A stretch of 36,559 bases of DNA, taken from Magnetococcales bacterium. Its GTDB lineage: Bacteria; Pseudomonadota; Magnetococcia; Magnetococcales; JADGCL01. The stretch is taken from NCBI GenBank assembly GCA_015229005.1, contig JADGCL010000030.1, positions 1 through 36,559 of the forward strand, read 5' to 3'. The position numbers and the translations under genes are program-made. Position 1 is the first letter of the stretch. The number at the start of each line of letters is the position of its first letter. Below the pieces are notes generated by a model. That model worked only from the letters and a program-made list of their open reading frames with translations. It was not told the DNA's origin and ran no database searches. Of this stretch, positions 16,389 through 24,766 are shown in pieces.

Positions 16389-17210
16389 ATGGAGGCATGG
16401 GACAGGGATCTGGCCTTGATGGAGGAGAGCATCCGCGAGGCAGGGCGGGTGGTGTTGAGCTATTTCCGCCCCGGGGAGGCGGTCGGCGGTGGCGCCCGTC
16501 TCCAGGACAAGGGGCGGGACAATCCCCTGACCCAGGCCGATCTGGAGGCCGACGCCCTGTTGCGGCGAACCCTGCTCTCAGCCCGACCCGATTACGGCTG
16601 GCTCTCGGAAGAGACCGCAGACGACGCAAGTCGCCAGGATTGCCGCCGGGTCTGGGTCGTCGACCCCATCGACGGCACCAAGGAGTTCATCATCGGACTG
16701 CCCCAATTCGCGGTCTCGGTCGGCCTGGTGGAGGATGGGGTGACAGTTGCCGGCTGCATCCTCAATCCTGCCCAGGATGCGCTCTATTCCGCCGTTGCCG
16801 GCGGCGGGGCCCGGCTGAATGGACAACCGATCCGGGTCACTTCCCGGGAGAATCTTGCAGGGGCCTCCTGCCTGGCCAGTCGCTCCGAGACCGGACGGGG
16901 AGAGTGGGACATCTTCCGGGATCGCCTGGCCATCACCACCATGGGCTCGATTGCCTACAAACTGGCCCTGGTCGCCAGCGGCGGCTTCGACCTCACCTTC
17001 ACCCTCACCCCCAAAAACGAGTGGGACTACTGCGCCGGCGAACTCCTCGTCAGAGAGGCCGGAGGCCGGGTCACCCAAAAGGATGGTCAACCGCTGCGAT
17101 TCAACCGACCCCACCCGTCGATCCGGTCGGTCCTGGCCTCCAATGGCCTCCTCCACGACCCCCTGCTGGCAATGCTCAGGGACGTCCCCTACGGACCGGA
17201 TAAACGCTGA
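16389..17210 (+). CDS. cysQ: 3'(2'),5'-bisphosphate nucleotidase CysQ
   Basis: A Mg-dependent phosphatase of the inositol monophosphatase superfamily that removes the 3' phosphate from pAp, made by sulfate assimilation and by ACP synthase. It has 273 aa. The metal site is LSEET (72-76) and VVDPIDGTKEF (91-100), the latter with the KEF typical of CysQ rather than IMPase (NF). NEWDYCAGELLVREAGG supplies the last metal Asp. The start ATG 16389 is the first in frame. It leads the plus-strand run adk-like, PilZ, thiE. Removal of pAp, giving AMP, next to an adenosine kinase suggests a shared adenine nucleotide theme. Confidence 0.92.
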   Translation: MEAWDRDLALMEESIREAGRVVLSYFRPGEAVGGGARLQDKGRDNPLTQADLEADALLRRTLLSARPDYGWLSEETADDASRQDCRRVWVVDPIDGTKEFIIGLPQFAVSVGLVEDGVTVAGCILNPAQDALYSAVAGGGARLNGQPIRVTSRENLAGASCLASRSETGRGEWDIFRDRLAITTMGSIAYKLALVASGGFDLTFTLTPKNEWDYCAGELLVREAGGRVTQKDGQPLRFNRPHPSIRSVLASNGLLHDPLLAMLRDVPYGPDKR

Positions 17211-17284
17211 GCCCAGAATAGGCATCGACGCCATTCCCGGACCAGGGATTGGCAACCACTCCGCCTCAGGCGAAGGAAACGCCG

Positions 17285-18292
17285 ATGAATCCAGAAAAAA
17301 AATATGACGTCATCGGCATCGGCCATGCCCTGGTGGACAGGGAGTGGACGGTGACAGATGAAGAACTTGCGCAACTGGGCATCGCCAAGGGAACCATGAC
17401 CCTGGTCGATGCCGAGCGCCAGGAGGGCATCGCCGGATCCTTGGCTGGCGCCCCCCATCACGACTCCTGCGGCGGCTCGGCGGCCAACACCGTCATCGCC
17501 GTGGCCCAATTCGGCGGTCGGGCCTTTTTCATCTGCAAGGTGGCCCCCGACACGACCGGAAATTTTTTCGCCACCGACCTCAAAGCCAACGGTGTCGACA
17601 GCAGAGCGCTCGACCATCCCGCAGAGGGCATCAGCGGTCGCTGCCTGGTCCTGGTGAGCGCCGATGCCGAAAGAACCCTTTGCACCCATCTCGGCGTTTC
17701 GCAGAAGGTCTCTCCGGAAGATCTCGAAGCGGTGGATCTCGCCCAAGGACACTTTCTCTACATCGAAGGCTACCTGGTCTCGTCGCCGACGGCCCTGGAG
17801 GCAGCCCTTGTCGCCGGACGCCGCGCCCGCGCAAAGGGGACGAAAATCGCCCTGACATTCTCCGATGTCAACATGATCGCCTTCTTTCGCGAGGGGATGG
17901 CACAGTTGGTCGGGCTCACCCCCGACCTGATCTTCTGCAATCTGGCCGAGGCCCTGGAGTATGCCCGCACCAGCGATCAGGAGGTTGCCGTCACCGAATT
18001 ACTGCGTCACACCCGCATGCTCTGCCTTACCCTCGGCAACCGGGGAGCCTTGATCGCTACCGCAGACGAACGGATCGCTATCACAGGCAAGTCAGTCACA
18101 GCCATCGACAGCAATGGCGCCGGCGATCTCTTTGCCGGCGCCTTTCTCTACGGCATCACCCATGGCCTCCCACTCGAGGCGGCCGGCCAACTGGCCCGGG
18201 ATGCCTCGGCCCAACTGGTCACCCAGTTCGGGGCCCGGCTGAAATCCCATCAGGCCCAGGAAATACTTGCACTTCAGGAGAGGAACAGATGA
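17285..18292 (+). CDS. Adenosine-kinase-like PfkB protein
   Basis: A ribokinase-fold kinase of 335 aa. VIGIGHALVDREWTVTDEEL and the GGSAANTVIAVAQFGG box 1 match proteobacterial adenosine kinase-like proteins. NGAGDLFAGAFLYG carries the catalytic Asp. Substrate-lid residues RTLCTHLGVSQKVSPEDL and the YIEGYLVS motif also fit that subgroup. ATG 17285 is preferred because it begins the conserved domain and follows GAAGGAAA; ATG 17249 would add 12 unlikely residues. It overlaps the PilZ gene by 4 bp (ATGA). Adenosine is the best guess for substrate, with ribose or inosine possible. Confidence 0.85.
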   Translation: MNPEKKYDVIGIGHALVDREWTVTDEELAQLGIAKGTMTLVDAERQEGIAGSLAGAPHHDSCGGSAANTVIAVAQFGGRAFFICKVAPDTTGNFFATDLKANGVDSRALDHPAEGISGRCLVLVSADAERTLCTHLGVSQKVSPEDLEAVDLAQGHFLYIEGYLVSSPTALEAALVAGRRARAKGTKIALTFSDVNMIAFFREGMAQLVGLTPDLIFCNLAEALEYARTSDQEVAVTELLRHTRMLCLTLGNRGALIATADERIAITGKSVTAIDSNGAGDLFAGAFLYGITHGLPLEAAGQLARDASAQLVTQFGARLKSHQAQEILALQERNR

Positions 18293-18663
18293 CCAACCCG
18301 CCCAATCCCTCCGGACCTTCCGATCGACGACACTTCAGCCGCGTCCATTTCCAGCATGAACTGACCTTGCTGGATCAACGGGGAACGAGCTACCCGGGAG
18401 CTTTCAACGATATCAGCCTGAAGGGTATGCTCTTCTGGTGCGAGACCCTGCCACCAAAAGGGTCGGTAGTCACCGGGACCATGCCCCTGGGAGAGGAACA
18501 ACTCCGGATCTGCGGTCAGGTGTTGTGGGCCGACACTGAGCGTGGCGCGGCCATTCGTTTCACCGATATGGACGTCGAAAGCTTCAGCCACCTGCGGCGA
18601 CTCGTGGCGCTTAACATGGGCGACTCCGAAAAAATCGATGACGAGTTCTTCTCATCGCTGTGA
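18289..18663 (+). CDS. PilZ-domain c-di-GMP receptor
   Basis: A 124-aa single-domain PilZ protein. Both c-di-GMP-binding motifs are intact: R-x3-R, here RRHFSRV (R13/R14 and R18), and (D/N)-x-S-x2-G in NDISLKG (40-46). The remaining beta-barrel strands follow (GTMPLGEEQLRICGQVLW, then RGAAIRFTDMD). It starts at ATG 18289, inside the stop of the adenosine kinase gene, so translation is probably coupled. Flagellar genes are in the window, so motility or surface control is a plausible role; the output partner is unknown. Confidence 0.92.
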   Translation: MTNPPNPSGPSDRRHFSRVHFQHELTLLDQRGTSYPGAFNDISLKGMLFWCETLPPKGSVVTGTMPLGEEQLRICGQVLWADTERGAAIRFTDMDVESFSHLRRLVALNMGDSEKIDDEFFSSL

Positions 18664-19372
18664 ACAGGACCCCGGCGCGTCCCCCCCTATAGCCGGGATC
18701 TATCCGATCCTGGATTATGGCTGGCTCAGTCGCTTTCCGGCCCCGTGGGCGGGGGGCTTCGGCCCGGAGGCGGAGCGGTTCGCACGTCTCCTGGGAGAAG
18801 GGGGGGCCTCCATCATCCAGTTGCGGGCAAAAACAGAGGGAGGGGCCGCCTTCCGTTTCATGGAGGCCTGGACCAGAATTCTCCGGCAGCAGGCCCCCGG
18901 CCTCACCATCATCGTCAATGATCGGGTGGACCTCGCCCTGGCCCTGGGAGCCGACGGGGTCCACGTCGGGCAGGCGGACCTGCCCGTCGCCGTCTGTCGC
19001 AAGCTGTTGGGAATGGGAAAGCTGATAGGGCTCTCGACTCACACCCTGGCCGAGGTCGCCGAGGCCGAAGCGGCCTCGGCCTCCGGTTCGCCGATGGCAC
19101 CGGACTATCTCGGCTTTGGCCCGATCTACGCGACCGACACCAAGAGCGACACCCAACCTCCCTGCGGTCTGGAAGGACTCTCAGCCGCTTGCCGCGCCAC
19201 GCGCCTCCCGATCGTCGCCATCGGCGGCATCGACCTCCCGGCCCTGCCCCGGATCGCAGTTACCGGATCCGCCGCCGCCGCCATGATCAGCGCCATCTTC
19301 ACACCACCGCCGACCGGGTTCCTGTGGGAACAGGCCCGGGAGGCTTGGCACAGCGGAACTGTCCCGCCCTGA
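18638..19372 (+). CDS. thiE: Thiamine-phosphate synthase
   Basis: A TIM-barrel enzyme that joins HMP-PP and thiazole phosphate. Motifs in order: IIQLRAK (substrate diphosphate site), IVNDRVDLALALGADGVHVGQADLP, IGLSTHTLAEV, APDYLGFGPIYATDTKSD, IVAIGGID and AAAAMISAIF. It has 244 aa with the 18638 start, slightly longer than usual (210-220). In-frame ATG 18638 lies inside the end of the PilZ gene with a poor ribosome site; the conserved domain begins at GIYPILDYGWL. A non-ATG start nearer to 18690 is possible. The opposing kinase gene ends 30 bp beyond. Confidence 0.9.
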   Translation: MTSSSHRCEQDPGASPPIAGIYPILDYGWLSRFPAPWAGGFGPEAERFARLLGEGGASIIQLRAKTEGGAAFRFMEAWTRILRQQAPGLTIIVNDRVDLALALGADGVHVGQADLPVAVCRKLLGMGKLIGLSTHTLAEVAEAEAASASGSPMAPDYLGFGPIYATDTKSDTQPPCGLEGLSAACRATRLPIVAIGGIDLPALPRIAVTGSAAAAMISAIFTPPPTGFLWEQAREAWHSGTVPP

Positions 19373-19402
19373 GAGACCCGAGCAACCCTCTCTCCCGCCC
19401 CT

Positions 19403-20248
19403 TCACCCTGCGTTGTAATCGATTCCACTCAGAACTTCTTCGAGATCCTCGCGGAAGGCCGAGGCGCTCGCGTATCGCTGGCCGGGCCTTTTCGCCAGGG
19501 CCCGTTCCAGAATCGGCAACAGTCTGGGGGGAAGAGAGGCGACCAGGTGGGGAAAGGGAGAGGGATCGGCATGAAGGAGACGATGATTGATGGCGGAACC
19601 ACTCTCTCCCGGAAACGGTTTCTGGCCAATGACCAACTCGTAGAGAACGACACCGATGGCGAAAAGGTCGGAGCGGGGATCGGCGAGTCCCCCCATGAGC
19701 TGCTCCGGGGCCATGTAGCCCGGCGTGCCAGAAAGCCGGGTGACCGAGAACTCACTCTCCTCCGGGGTGGAGGCAATGCCAAAATCGGTGACCTTGACCG
19801 CTGAGCCGTCACCGGGAACCACGATGTTTCCGGGTTTGAGATCCCGGTGGACCACCCCGAGTCCATGGACATGGGCAATCCCGGACAGGACCCCGACAAC
19901 CCACCCCAGCCGCGAGGCCAGATCCGGCAGGTTCCCGGAGCGAAGGCGATTGGCGAGGGTCTCCCCCCGGACCAGCTCCATGACCAGGAAAGGAATGCCC
20001 TCCTCCTCCCGGAACGCGTAGACCCTGGCGATATTGGGATGATAAAGCCCCTCCAGGACCCTGGCCTCCCGCCGCAGACGCTCCCTGAGCATCAACCCCC
20101 TGGGACTCCCCAGGCAATCGGAGTCGATGGTCTTGATGGCCACCGGCTGCAACCGCTCCTGGTCGTAGCCCTCATAGACCACCCCCGCCGACCCTTTGCC
20201 GAGTCGCTGACCAAGCCGAAAATTGCCCAGGGTCGGATATCGATTCAT
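19403..20248 (-). CDS. Soluble Hanks-type serine/threonine protein kinase
   Basis: A bare kinase domain of 281 aa with all hallmarks: glycine loop GKGSAG (17-22), K39 in VAIK, HRDLKPGN (134-141), DFG (155-157), SGTPGYMAPEQ (173-183) and the F-helix SDLFAIGVVLYEL. There is no transmembrane segment, PASTA or other sensor, so it is cytoplasmic and probably regulated by a partner or by activation-loop autophosphorylation (TPEESEFSVTRLSGT). ATG 20248 was chosen since it starts the domain; no ribosome site is clear, which suggests coupling to the preceding carbonic anhydrase gene 35 bp upstream. Its target is unknown. Confidence 0.92.
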   Translation of the reverse strand: MNRYPTLGNFRLGQRLGKGSAGVVYEGYDQERLQPVAIKTIDSDCLGSPRGLMLRERLRREARVLEGLYHPNIARVYAFREEEGIPFLVMELVRGETLANRLRSGNLPDLASRLGWVVGVLSGIAHVHGLGVVHRDLKPGNIVVPGDGSAVKVTDFGIASTPEESEFSVTRLSGTPGYMAPEQLMGGLADPRSDLFAIGVVLYELVIGQKPFPGESGSAINHRLLHADPSPFPHLVASLPPRLLPILERALAKRPGQRYASASAFREDLEEVLSGIDYNAG

Positions 20249-20283
20249 GATCGGGTGATGGTTCGGAACGGGCCGCAAAGGCC

Positions 20284-20808
20284 TTACCGATACCGGTTGG
20301 CAAGGCGGATGTAATTCTCCGTCGTCGCCTGGATCTTCTGCAATTCCGCCGGGCTCATGACCCGCAGCAACCTGGCGGGAGAGCCCACCCACAACTCGCC
20401 GGGACCGATCACCTTTCCGGGGGTGATCATGGCCCCCGCCCCCACCATGGCTCCCGTCCCCACCCGCGCCTTGTCGAGTACCCGCGACCCCATGCCGACC
20501 ATGGCCTCGTTCTCGACAATGCAGCCGTGGAGAATCACCAGGTGGCCGACGGTGACCCGATCACCGATGATCAGGGGGGCTCCTTCGGGATCCATGTCGG
20601 TCGGACGTCCGACGTGCAGGACCGAACCGTCCTGGATGTTGGTGCCGCAGCCGATACGAATGCGATGAATATCCCCCCGGATCACCACCCCCGGCCAGAC
20701 GGAAGATTCGGCGCCAATCTCGACATCGCCGATAACCACCGCCTCCGGGTGAACAAAGGCCGAATCATGAACTCGGGGAATGATCCCTTCAAAGCCGTAG
20801 AGAGGCAT
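20284..20808 (-). CDS. Gamma-class carbonic anhydrase / hexapeptide-repeat protein
   Basis: A left-handed beta-helix protein of 174 aa, the YrdA/PaaY/Cam type. The three zinc histidines H65, H89 and H94 (SVLHV and VGHLVILHG) are present, and hexapeptide repeats run from about 20 to 140 (AVVIGD-VEIGAE-, SRVLDKARVGTGAMVGAGAMITPG). The C-terminal helix carries PAELQKIQATTENYIRLA. The ATG at 20808 has GGAGAAAAGG upstream; a longer frame was rejected. It lies between the liv genes and the protein kinase on the minus strand. The family holds active carbonic anhydrases, but also proteins with little measured activity. Confidence 0.88.
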   Translation of the reverse strand: MPLYGFEGIIPRVHDSAFVHPEAVVIGDVEIGAESSVWPGVVIRGDIHRIRIGCGTNIQDGSVLHVGRPTDMDPEGAPLIIGDRVTVGHLVILHGCIVENEAMVGMGSRVLDKARVGTGAMVGAGAMITPGKVIGPGELWVGSPARLLRVMSPAELQKIQATTENYIRLANRYR

Positions 20809-20859
20809 GACCTTTTCTCCGATTACCCTCGACCTGATACGGGCAGGCCACCCGACCAA

Positions 20860-20913
20860 ACTCCGCAGAGATCCACCGGCACCAGCACTCCGCAGCGATC
20901 TACCGATACCACC
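20860..20913. repeat. 27-bp tandem duplication in the livF to carbonic anhydrase spacer
   Basis: Two adjoining 27-bp units, ACTCCGCAGAGATCC... at 20860-20886 and ACTCCGCAGCGATCT... at 20887-20913, match at 22 of 27 positions. It is a non-coding spacer repeat. Confidence 0.75.
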
Positions 20914-20947
20914 CCCATCCCGCTCCTGCCGCCTGCTCTCCCACCGC

Positions 20948-21673
20948 TCACCCCGGCTTGGCCAAGCCTCCCAGATAGGCCTCGCGGATACCGGGGTCGG
21001 TCAAGAGATCGCCTCCCCTCCCCTCCGTGCGAATCTCCCCGTTGGCCAGGACATATCCCCGATCAGCCAGCCGCAGCGCCTGGTTGGCATTCTGCTCCAC
21101 CAAAAAGATGGTGCCCCCCTCCTCCCGGATACGTGCCAGGATCCCAAAGATCTGCCGGATGATCAGGGGCGCCAACCCGAGACTCGGCTCATCGAGGAGC
21201 AGAAGTCGCGGTCGGCTCATGAGCGCCCGACCAATGGCAAGCATCTGCTGTTCCCCCCCCGAGAGGGTACCCCCGCGCTGCCCCCGCCGTTCGCCAAGCA
21301 GGGGAAAGAGATCCATGACCTTGTCCAGGGTCCCGGGATCGACCCTTCCCCCCCGGGTCACCGCCCCCATGGCGAGGTTTTCCATCACCGTCATCGCCGG
21401 AAATATTCGCCGCCCTTCGGGTACCAGCGCCATGCCAAGATGGGCCAGCCGATGCCCGGCAAGAGAGGTGATCTCCTCTCCCTGAAACAGAATCCGCCCG
21501 CGGGAGACCCGCGGCTGGCCGAAGAGACTCATGAGGAGGGTACTCTTGCCCGCACCGTTGGCGCCGATCAGAGCGACAATCTCCCCCGCCCGAATGGACA
21601 ACGAAACCCCGTGCAGGGCCCGCACCGGGCCATAAGCAGCGTGAACCCCCTCCCAGGCAAGGAGCGGCTTCAT
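20948..21673 (-). CDS. livF: Branched-chain amino-acid ABC transporter ATPase LivF
   Basis: The second ATPase of the Liv system, 241 aa. Walker A is GANGAGKST, the signature LSGGEQQMLAIGRALM, Walker B LLLLDEPSLGLAP, and the H-loop region ends GTIFLVEQNANQAL, with the EQN typical of LivF. The gene starts at 21673, overlapping the livG stop by 4 bp. It completes the order livK-livH-livM-livG-livF. Confidence 0.95.
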   Translation of the reverse strand: MKPLLAWEGVHAAYGPVRALHGVSLSIRAGEIVALIGANGAGKSTLLMSLFGQPRVSRGRILFQGEEITSLAGHRLAHLGMALVPEGRRIFPAMTVMENLAMGAVTRGGRVDPGTLDKVMDLFPLLGERRGQRGGTLSGGEQQMLAIGRALMSRPRLLLLDEPSLGLAPLIIRQIFGILARIREEGGTIFLVEQNANQALRLADRGYVLANGEIRTEGRGGDLLTDPGIREAYLGGLAKPG

Positions 21674-22536
21674 TCCACACCCTCCCCCTCGGTGCCCAAA
21701 TATGCAGCCAGAACCCGGGGATCGTGCTGCACCATCGCCGGGGAACCACGGGCGATCACCTCACCGTGATCAAGAACAACGATATGATCGGAAATCTCCA
21801 TCACCAGACGCATATCGTGTTCGATAAGGAGAACCGTCACCCCGTGTTGGTCGACCAACTCGCGAATGAGACGAGCAATGGCAGCAGTCTCGGTATCGTT
21901 GAGGCCGGCGGCCGGCTCATCCAGACAAAGCAGGATTGGGTCGGTGCAGAGGGCGCGGGCAATCTCCAGGCGCCGCTGCTGCCCGTAGGACAGCTCCCCT
22001 GCCGGACGATCGACCTCGGTCTCCAGCTCGAACCGTTGCAACCACTCCAAGGCAAGAGCCACCGCCCGCCCCTCGGCACGAAGGAAACCGCGACTGCCGA
22101 CAAGTCCCGCCAGAATGTTGCGACCAAACCGCCGATGCTGGGCCACCAACAGGTTTTCAAGGGAAGTCAGCTCGCGAAAAAGCCGGATATGCTGGAAGGT
22201 CCGGGCCACACCCGCCCGAGCGATCCGGTGGGAACCACCGAACATCTTGGCGGCAAGGCGCCGAAACAGGTGGCGGGGAGGAAAAAGATCCGCAACGGTC
22301 AGAGGAGCCCCAAGGAGTTCGAGAAGTTCCACATCACCCCGGCTCTGACTGAGACGAATGGAGCCGGAGGTAGCCCGATAGAACCCCGTGATACAATTAA
22401 AAACCGTGGTCTTGCCAGCACCATTGGGACCGATGAGCGAGACCACCGAGCCCCGCCCGACCTCGAAACTCACCCGACTGAGCGCCCGCAGCCCGCCAAA
22501 GTGCATGTCGAGATCTCGAACCGAAAGGAGAGTCAT
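21670..22536 (-). CDS. livG: Branched-chain amino-acid ABC transporter ATPase LivG
   Basis: The first ATPase, 288 aa. Walker A is GPNGAGKTT, the signature LSYGQQRRLEIARAL, Walker B LLCLDEPAAGLN, and the C-terminal LLIEHDMRLVMEISDHIVVLDHG block is typical of LivG. It is slightly longer than E. coli LivG (255 aa), with an extra loop after the Walker A region (LELLGAPLTVADLFPPRHL). It overlaps livM and livF by 4 bp on either side, so translation is likely coupled. Confidence 0.95.
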   Translation of the reverse strand: MTLLSVRDLDMHFGGLRALSRVSFEVGRGSVVSLIGPNGAGKTTVFNCITGFYRATSGSIRLSQSRGDVELLELLGAPLTVADLFPPRHLFRRLAAKMFGGSHRIARAGVARTFQHIRLFRELTSLENLLVAQHRRFGRNILAGLVGSRGFLRAEGRAVALALEWLQRFELETEVDRPAGELSYGQQRRLEIARALCTDPILLCLDEPAAGLNDTETAAIARLIRELVDQHGVTVLLIEHDMRLVMEISDHIVVLDHGEVIARGSPAMVQHDPRVLAAYLGTEGEGVE

Positions 22537-23834
22537 CCTCCCTCCCCGGAAGGGTAAAGCGGTCGCCTGGGCCGGATCAGGCCCCGGGGACGCCAGATCA
22601 TCATGCCTACCATGGCCAGACCAAAGACCAGGATCCGATAGTCGGCAAAGTCCCGGAGAAACTCCGGCAGGATGGTCACCACCAGGGCAGCCAGAACCGT
22701 CCCGACGGTAGAACCCAACCCTCCCAGGACAACGATCGCCAGGACCAGGGCCGACTCGTGAAAACCAAACGACGTGGGATTGACGAACCCCTGCGAGGCC
22801 GCAAAAAAAACGCCGCCGACCCCCCCGATCGCCGCTCCCATCGCGAAGGCCGAGAGTTTGACCCCAACCGGATCGATTCCCAAGGAACGGCAGGCAATCT
22901 CATCCTCGCGCAGCGCCTCCCAGGCCCGCCCCAGGGGCATGCGGCGAAGACGCCCGATCACGAAGATCAGAAAGACGGAAACACTCAACAGGACCAGATA
23001 GAGGAATATGTAGCGATGCACATTGCCGAAGGGAATATCGAAAAACTGGTGAAAGGCGGTCTCCCCCGCCTGGGGGCGTCGGCTGAACTCCAGGCCAAAG
23101 AAGGTCGGGAAAGGCGCGGAAACACCGTTCGGCCCACCGGTGAAAGCGGTCCAGTTGTTCAACACCAGACGGATGATCTCGCCAAACCCCAGGGTGACGA
23201 TGGCCAGATAATCCCCGTGCATGCGGAGGACCGGAAACCCGAGCAGGACCCCGAAGCAGGCGGCCAGAAGTCCGCCCAGGGGAAGCGCTTCCCAGAAGCC
23301 CAGCCCGAGGTGGAGGTGCCCCAGGGCAAGACCGTAGGCCCCGACCGCGTAAAAGGCGACGAAACCGAGGTCGAGCAGACCCGCCAGACCGACGACGATG
23401 TTGAGCCCCAGTCCCAGCAGGACATAGATCAGGGCAAGCGTGGCCACATTGAGCCAGTATTTTCCCAATAAAAACGGCAAAGAGACCGCCACCAGGAGGA
23501 GCAGGACAAACCCCGACACCCGGACGAGCGAACGAAACCGCGAACCGTGCGCAGCCCGAAGGAAAAAAGCGACCGAAGCCGATCCCTCCCCGGCGAAAGA
23601 GGAAGAGACAAGCCCGGACAATCCCCTCCCCGAGCGCCAATACCCGATCAGCGGTCGAACCAGCCCTCCCAGCAGGGTGAGACAGAACACCCCCCCGGCC
23701 AACTGCAAAGGCAGCTCCCAGCGCCAGGTGAGACGATAGCCGTCGAGAAGGAGCCCGGTCAGGGGAAAAAAGAGCAGCAACGCCACCAAAGCAACCCACA
23801 GGGAGTGCCGCAAGACCATGGCCACCCCGGTCAT
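22533..23834 (-). CDS. livM: Branched-chain amino-acid ABC transporter permease LivM
   Basis: An inner-membrane permease of 433 aa. It has the N-terminal DUF3382-type region (first helix VALVALLLFFPLTGLLLDGYRL) also seen in E. coli LivM, then the conserved core: GLGLNIVVGLAGLLDLGFVAFYAVGAY, LRMHGDYLAIVTLGFGEIIRL and GRAWEALREDEIACRSLGID (coupling helix). GLGSTVGTVLAALVVTILPEFLRD closes it. It lies 4 bp inside the livH end and 4 bp over livG. Confidence 0.95.
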   Translation of the reverse strand: MTGVAMVLRHSLWVALVALLLFFPLTGLLLDGYRLTWRWELPLQLAGGVFCLTLLGGLVRPLIGYWRSGRGLSGLVSSSFAGEGSASVAFFLRAAHGSRFRSLVRVSGFVLLLLVAVSLPFLLGKYWLNVATLALIYVLLGLGLNIVVGLAGLLDLGFVAFYAVGAYGLALGHLHLGLGFWEALPLGGLLAACFGVLLGFPVLRMHGDYLAIVTLGFGEIIRLVLNNWTAFTGGPNGVSAPFPTFFGLEFSRRPQAGETAFHQFFDIPFGNVHRYIFLYLVLLSVSVFLIFVIGRLRRMPLGRAWEALREDEIACRSLGIDPVGVKLSAFAMGAAIGGVGGVFFAASQGFVNPTSFGFHESALVLAIVVLGGLGSTVGTVLAALVVTILPEFLRDFADYRILVFGLAMVGMMIWRPRGLIRPRRPLYPSGEGG

Positions 23835-24757
23835 ACCTTCTCCACCTCTGGGCTACCCATGAGACCGCTCGGTCGGAAGATCAGGACCCCGATCAGGATC
23901 GCGAAGGCGAAGACGTCCTTGTAGTCGGTGTTGACGAAACCGGAGAAAAAGGACTCGGAAAGTCCCAACACCAGCCCCCCCAGCATCGCCCCCGGGAGAG
24001 AACCGATACCCCCGAGGACGGCAGCGGTAAAGGCCTTGATCCCGGTCACGAAGCCGATGAAAAAATCGAAGGAGCCGTAGTTCAATGTGACCAGAACCCC
24101 GGCGACCCCGGCCATCGCCGCCCCCAGGACGAAGACCACGGAGATGATCCGCCCGGTGTCCACCCCCAGAAGCTCCGCCATCACCCGATCCTGCTGCGTC
24201 GCCCGACAGGCGCGTCCCAGGGAGGTCGCCTGGATGAGCCAGGTCAACACCCCCATCCCCGCCAATGCCATGATCACGATCATTACCTGGATATAGGTGA
24301 TCTGCACGAAGTGCCCCCCCGCCCCTTCGGCAGGGATGCGGATCACCCCCTCCAGGAGCGGAGGCACCCCCTGGGTACGGGCACCTTGGCTCAAGCGCAG
24401 ATAGTTCTGCAGGACCAGCGAGATGCCGATCGCCGAAATCAGGGGCGCCAGTCGCGTCGAGCGCCCCAGGGGTCGATAAGCCACCCGCTCCACCGCCCAT
24501 CCGTGAAGAGCGGTGAAGGCGACGGTGCCTAGAAGCGTCAAAAAAAGAACCACCGGCACCGAATCAACCCCGAAAGAGGCCAGCAGGGCCAGAAAGATCG
24601 CGGTAAGATAAGCCGCGATCATGTAGACCTCGCCGTGGGCGAAGTTGATCATCCCCATGATGCCGTAGACCATGGTGTAACCCACGGCGATCAAGCCATA
24701 GATGGCGCCCAGGATGAGGCCGTTGACGACCTGCTGACCGATGAGAAAGGGATCCAT
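23831..24757 (-). CDS. livH: Branched-chain amino-acid ABC transporter permease LivH
   Basis: The partner permease, 308 aa, polytopic. LivH motifs: NGLILGAIYGLIAVGYTMVYGIMGMINFAHGEVYMIAAY near the start, GRACRATQQDRVMAELLGVDTGRI (the coupling helix), and GFVTGIKAFTAAVLGGIGSLPGAMLGG. The ATG at 24757 is 9 bp after the livK stop. It pairs with LivM in the membrane. Confidence 0.95.
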   Translation of the reverse strand: MDPFLIGQQVVNGLILGAIYGLIAVGYTMVYGIMGMINFAHGEVYMIAAYLTAIFLALLASFGVDSVPVVLFLTLLGTVAFTALHGWAVERVAYRPLGRSTRLAPLISAIGISLVLQNYLRLSQGARTQGVPPLLEGVIRIPAEGAGGHFVQITYIQVMIVIMALAGMGVLTWLIQATSLGRACRATQQDRVMAELLGVDTGRIISVVFVLGAAMAGVAGVLVTLNYGSFDFFIGFVTGIKAFTAAVLGGIGSLPGAMLGGLVLGLSESFFSGFVNTDYKDVFAFAILIGVLIFRPSGLMGSPEVEKV

Positions 24758-24766
24758 CTCCGGGCG

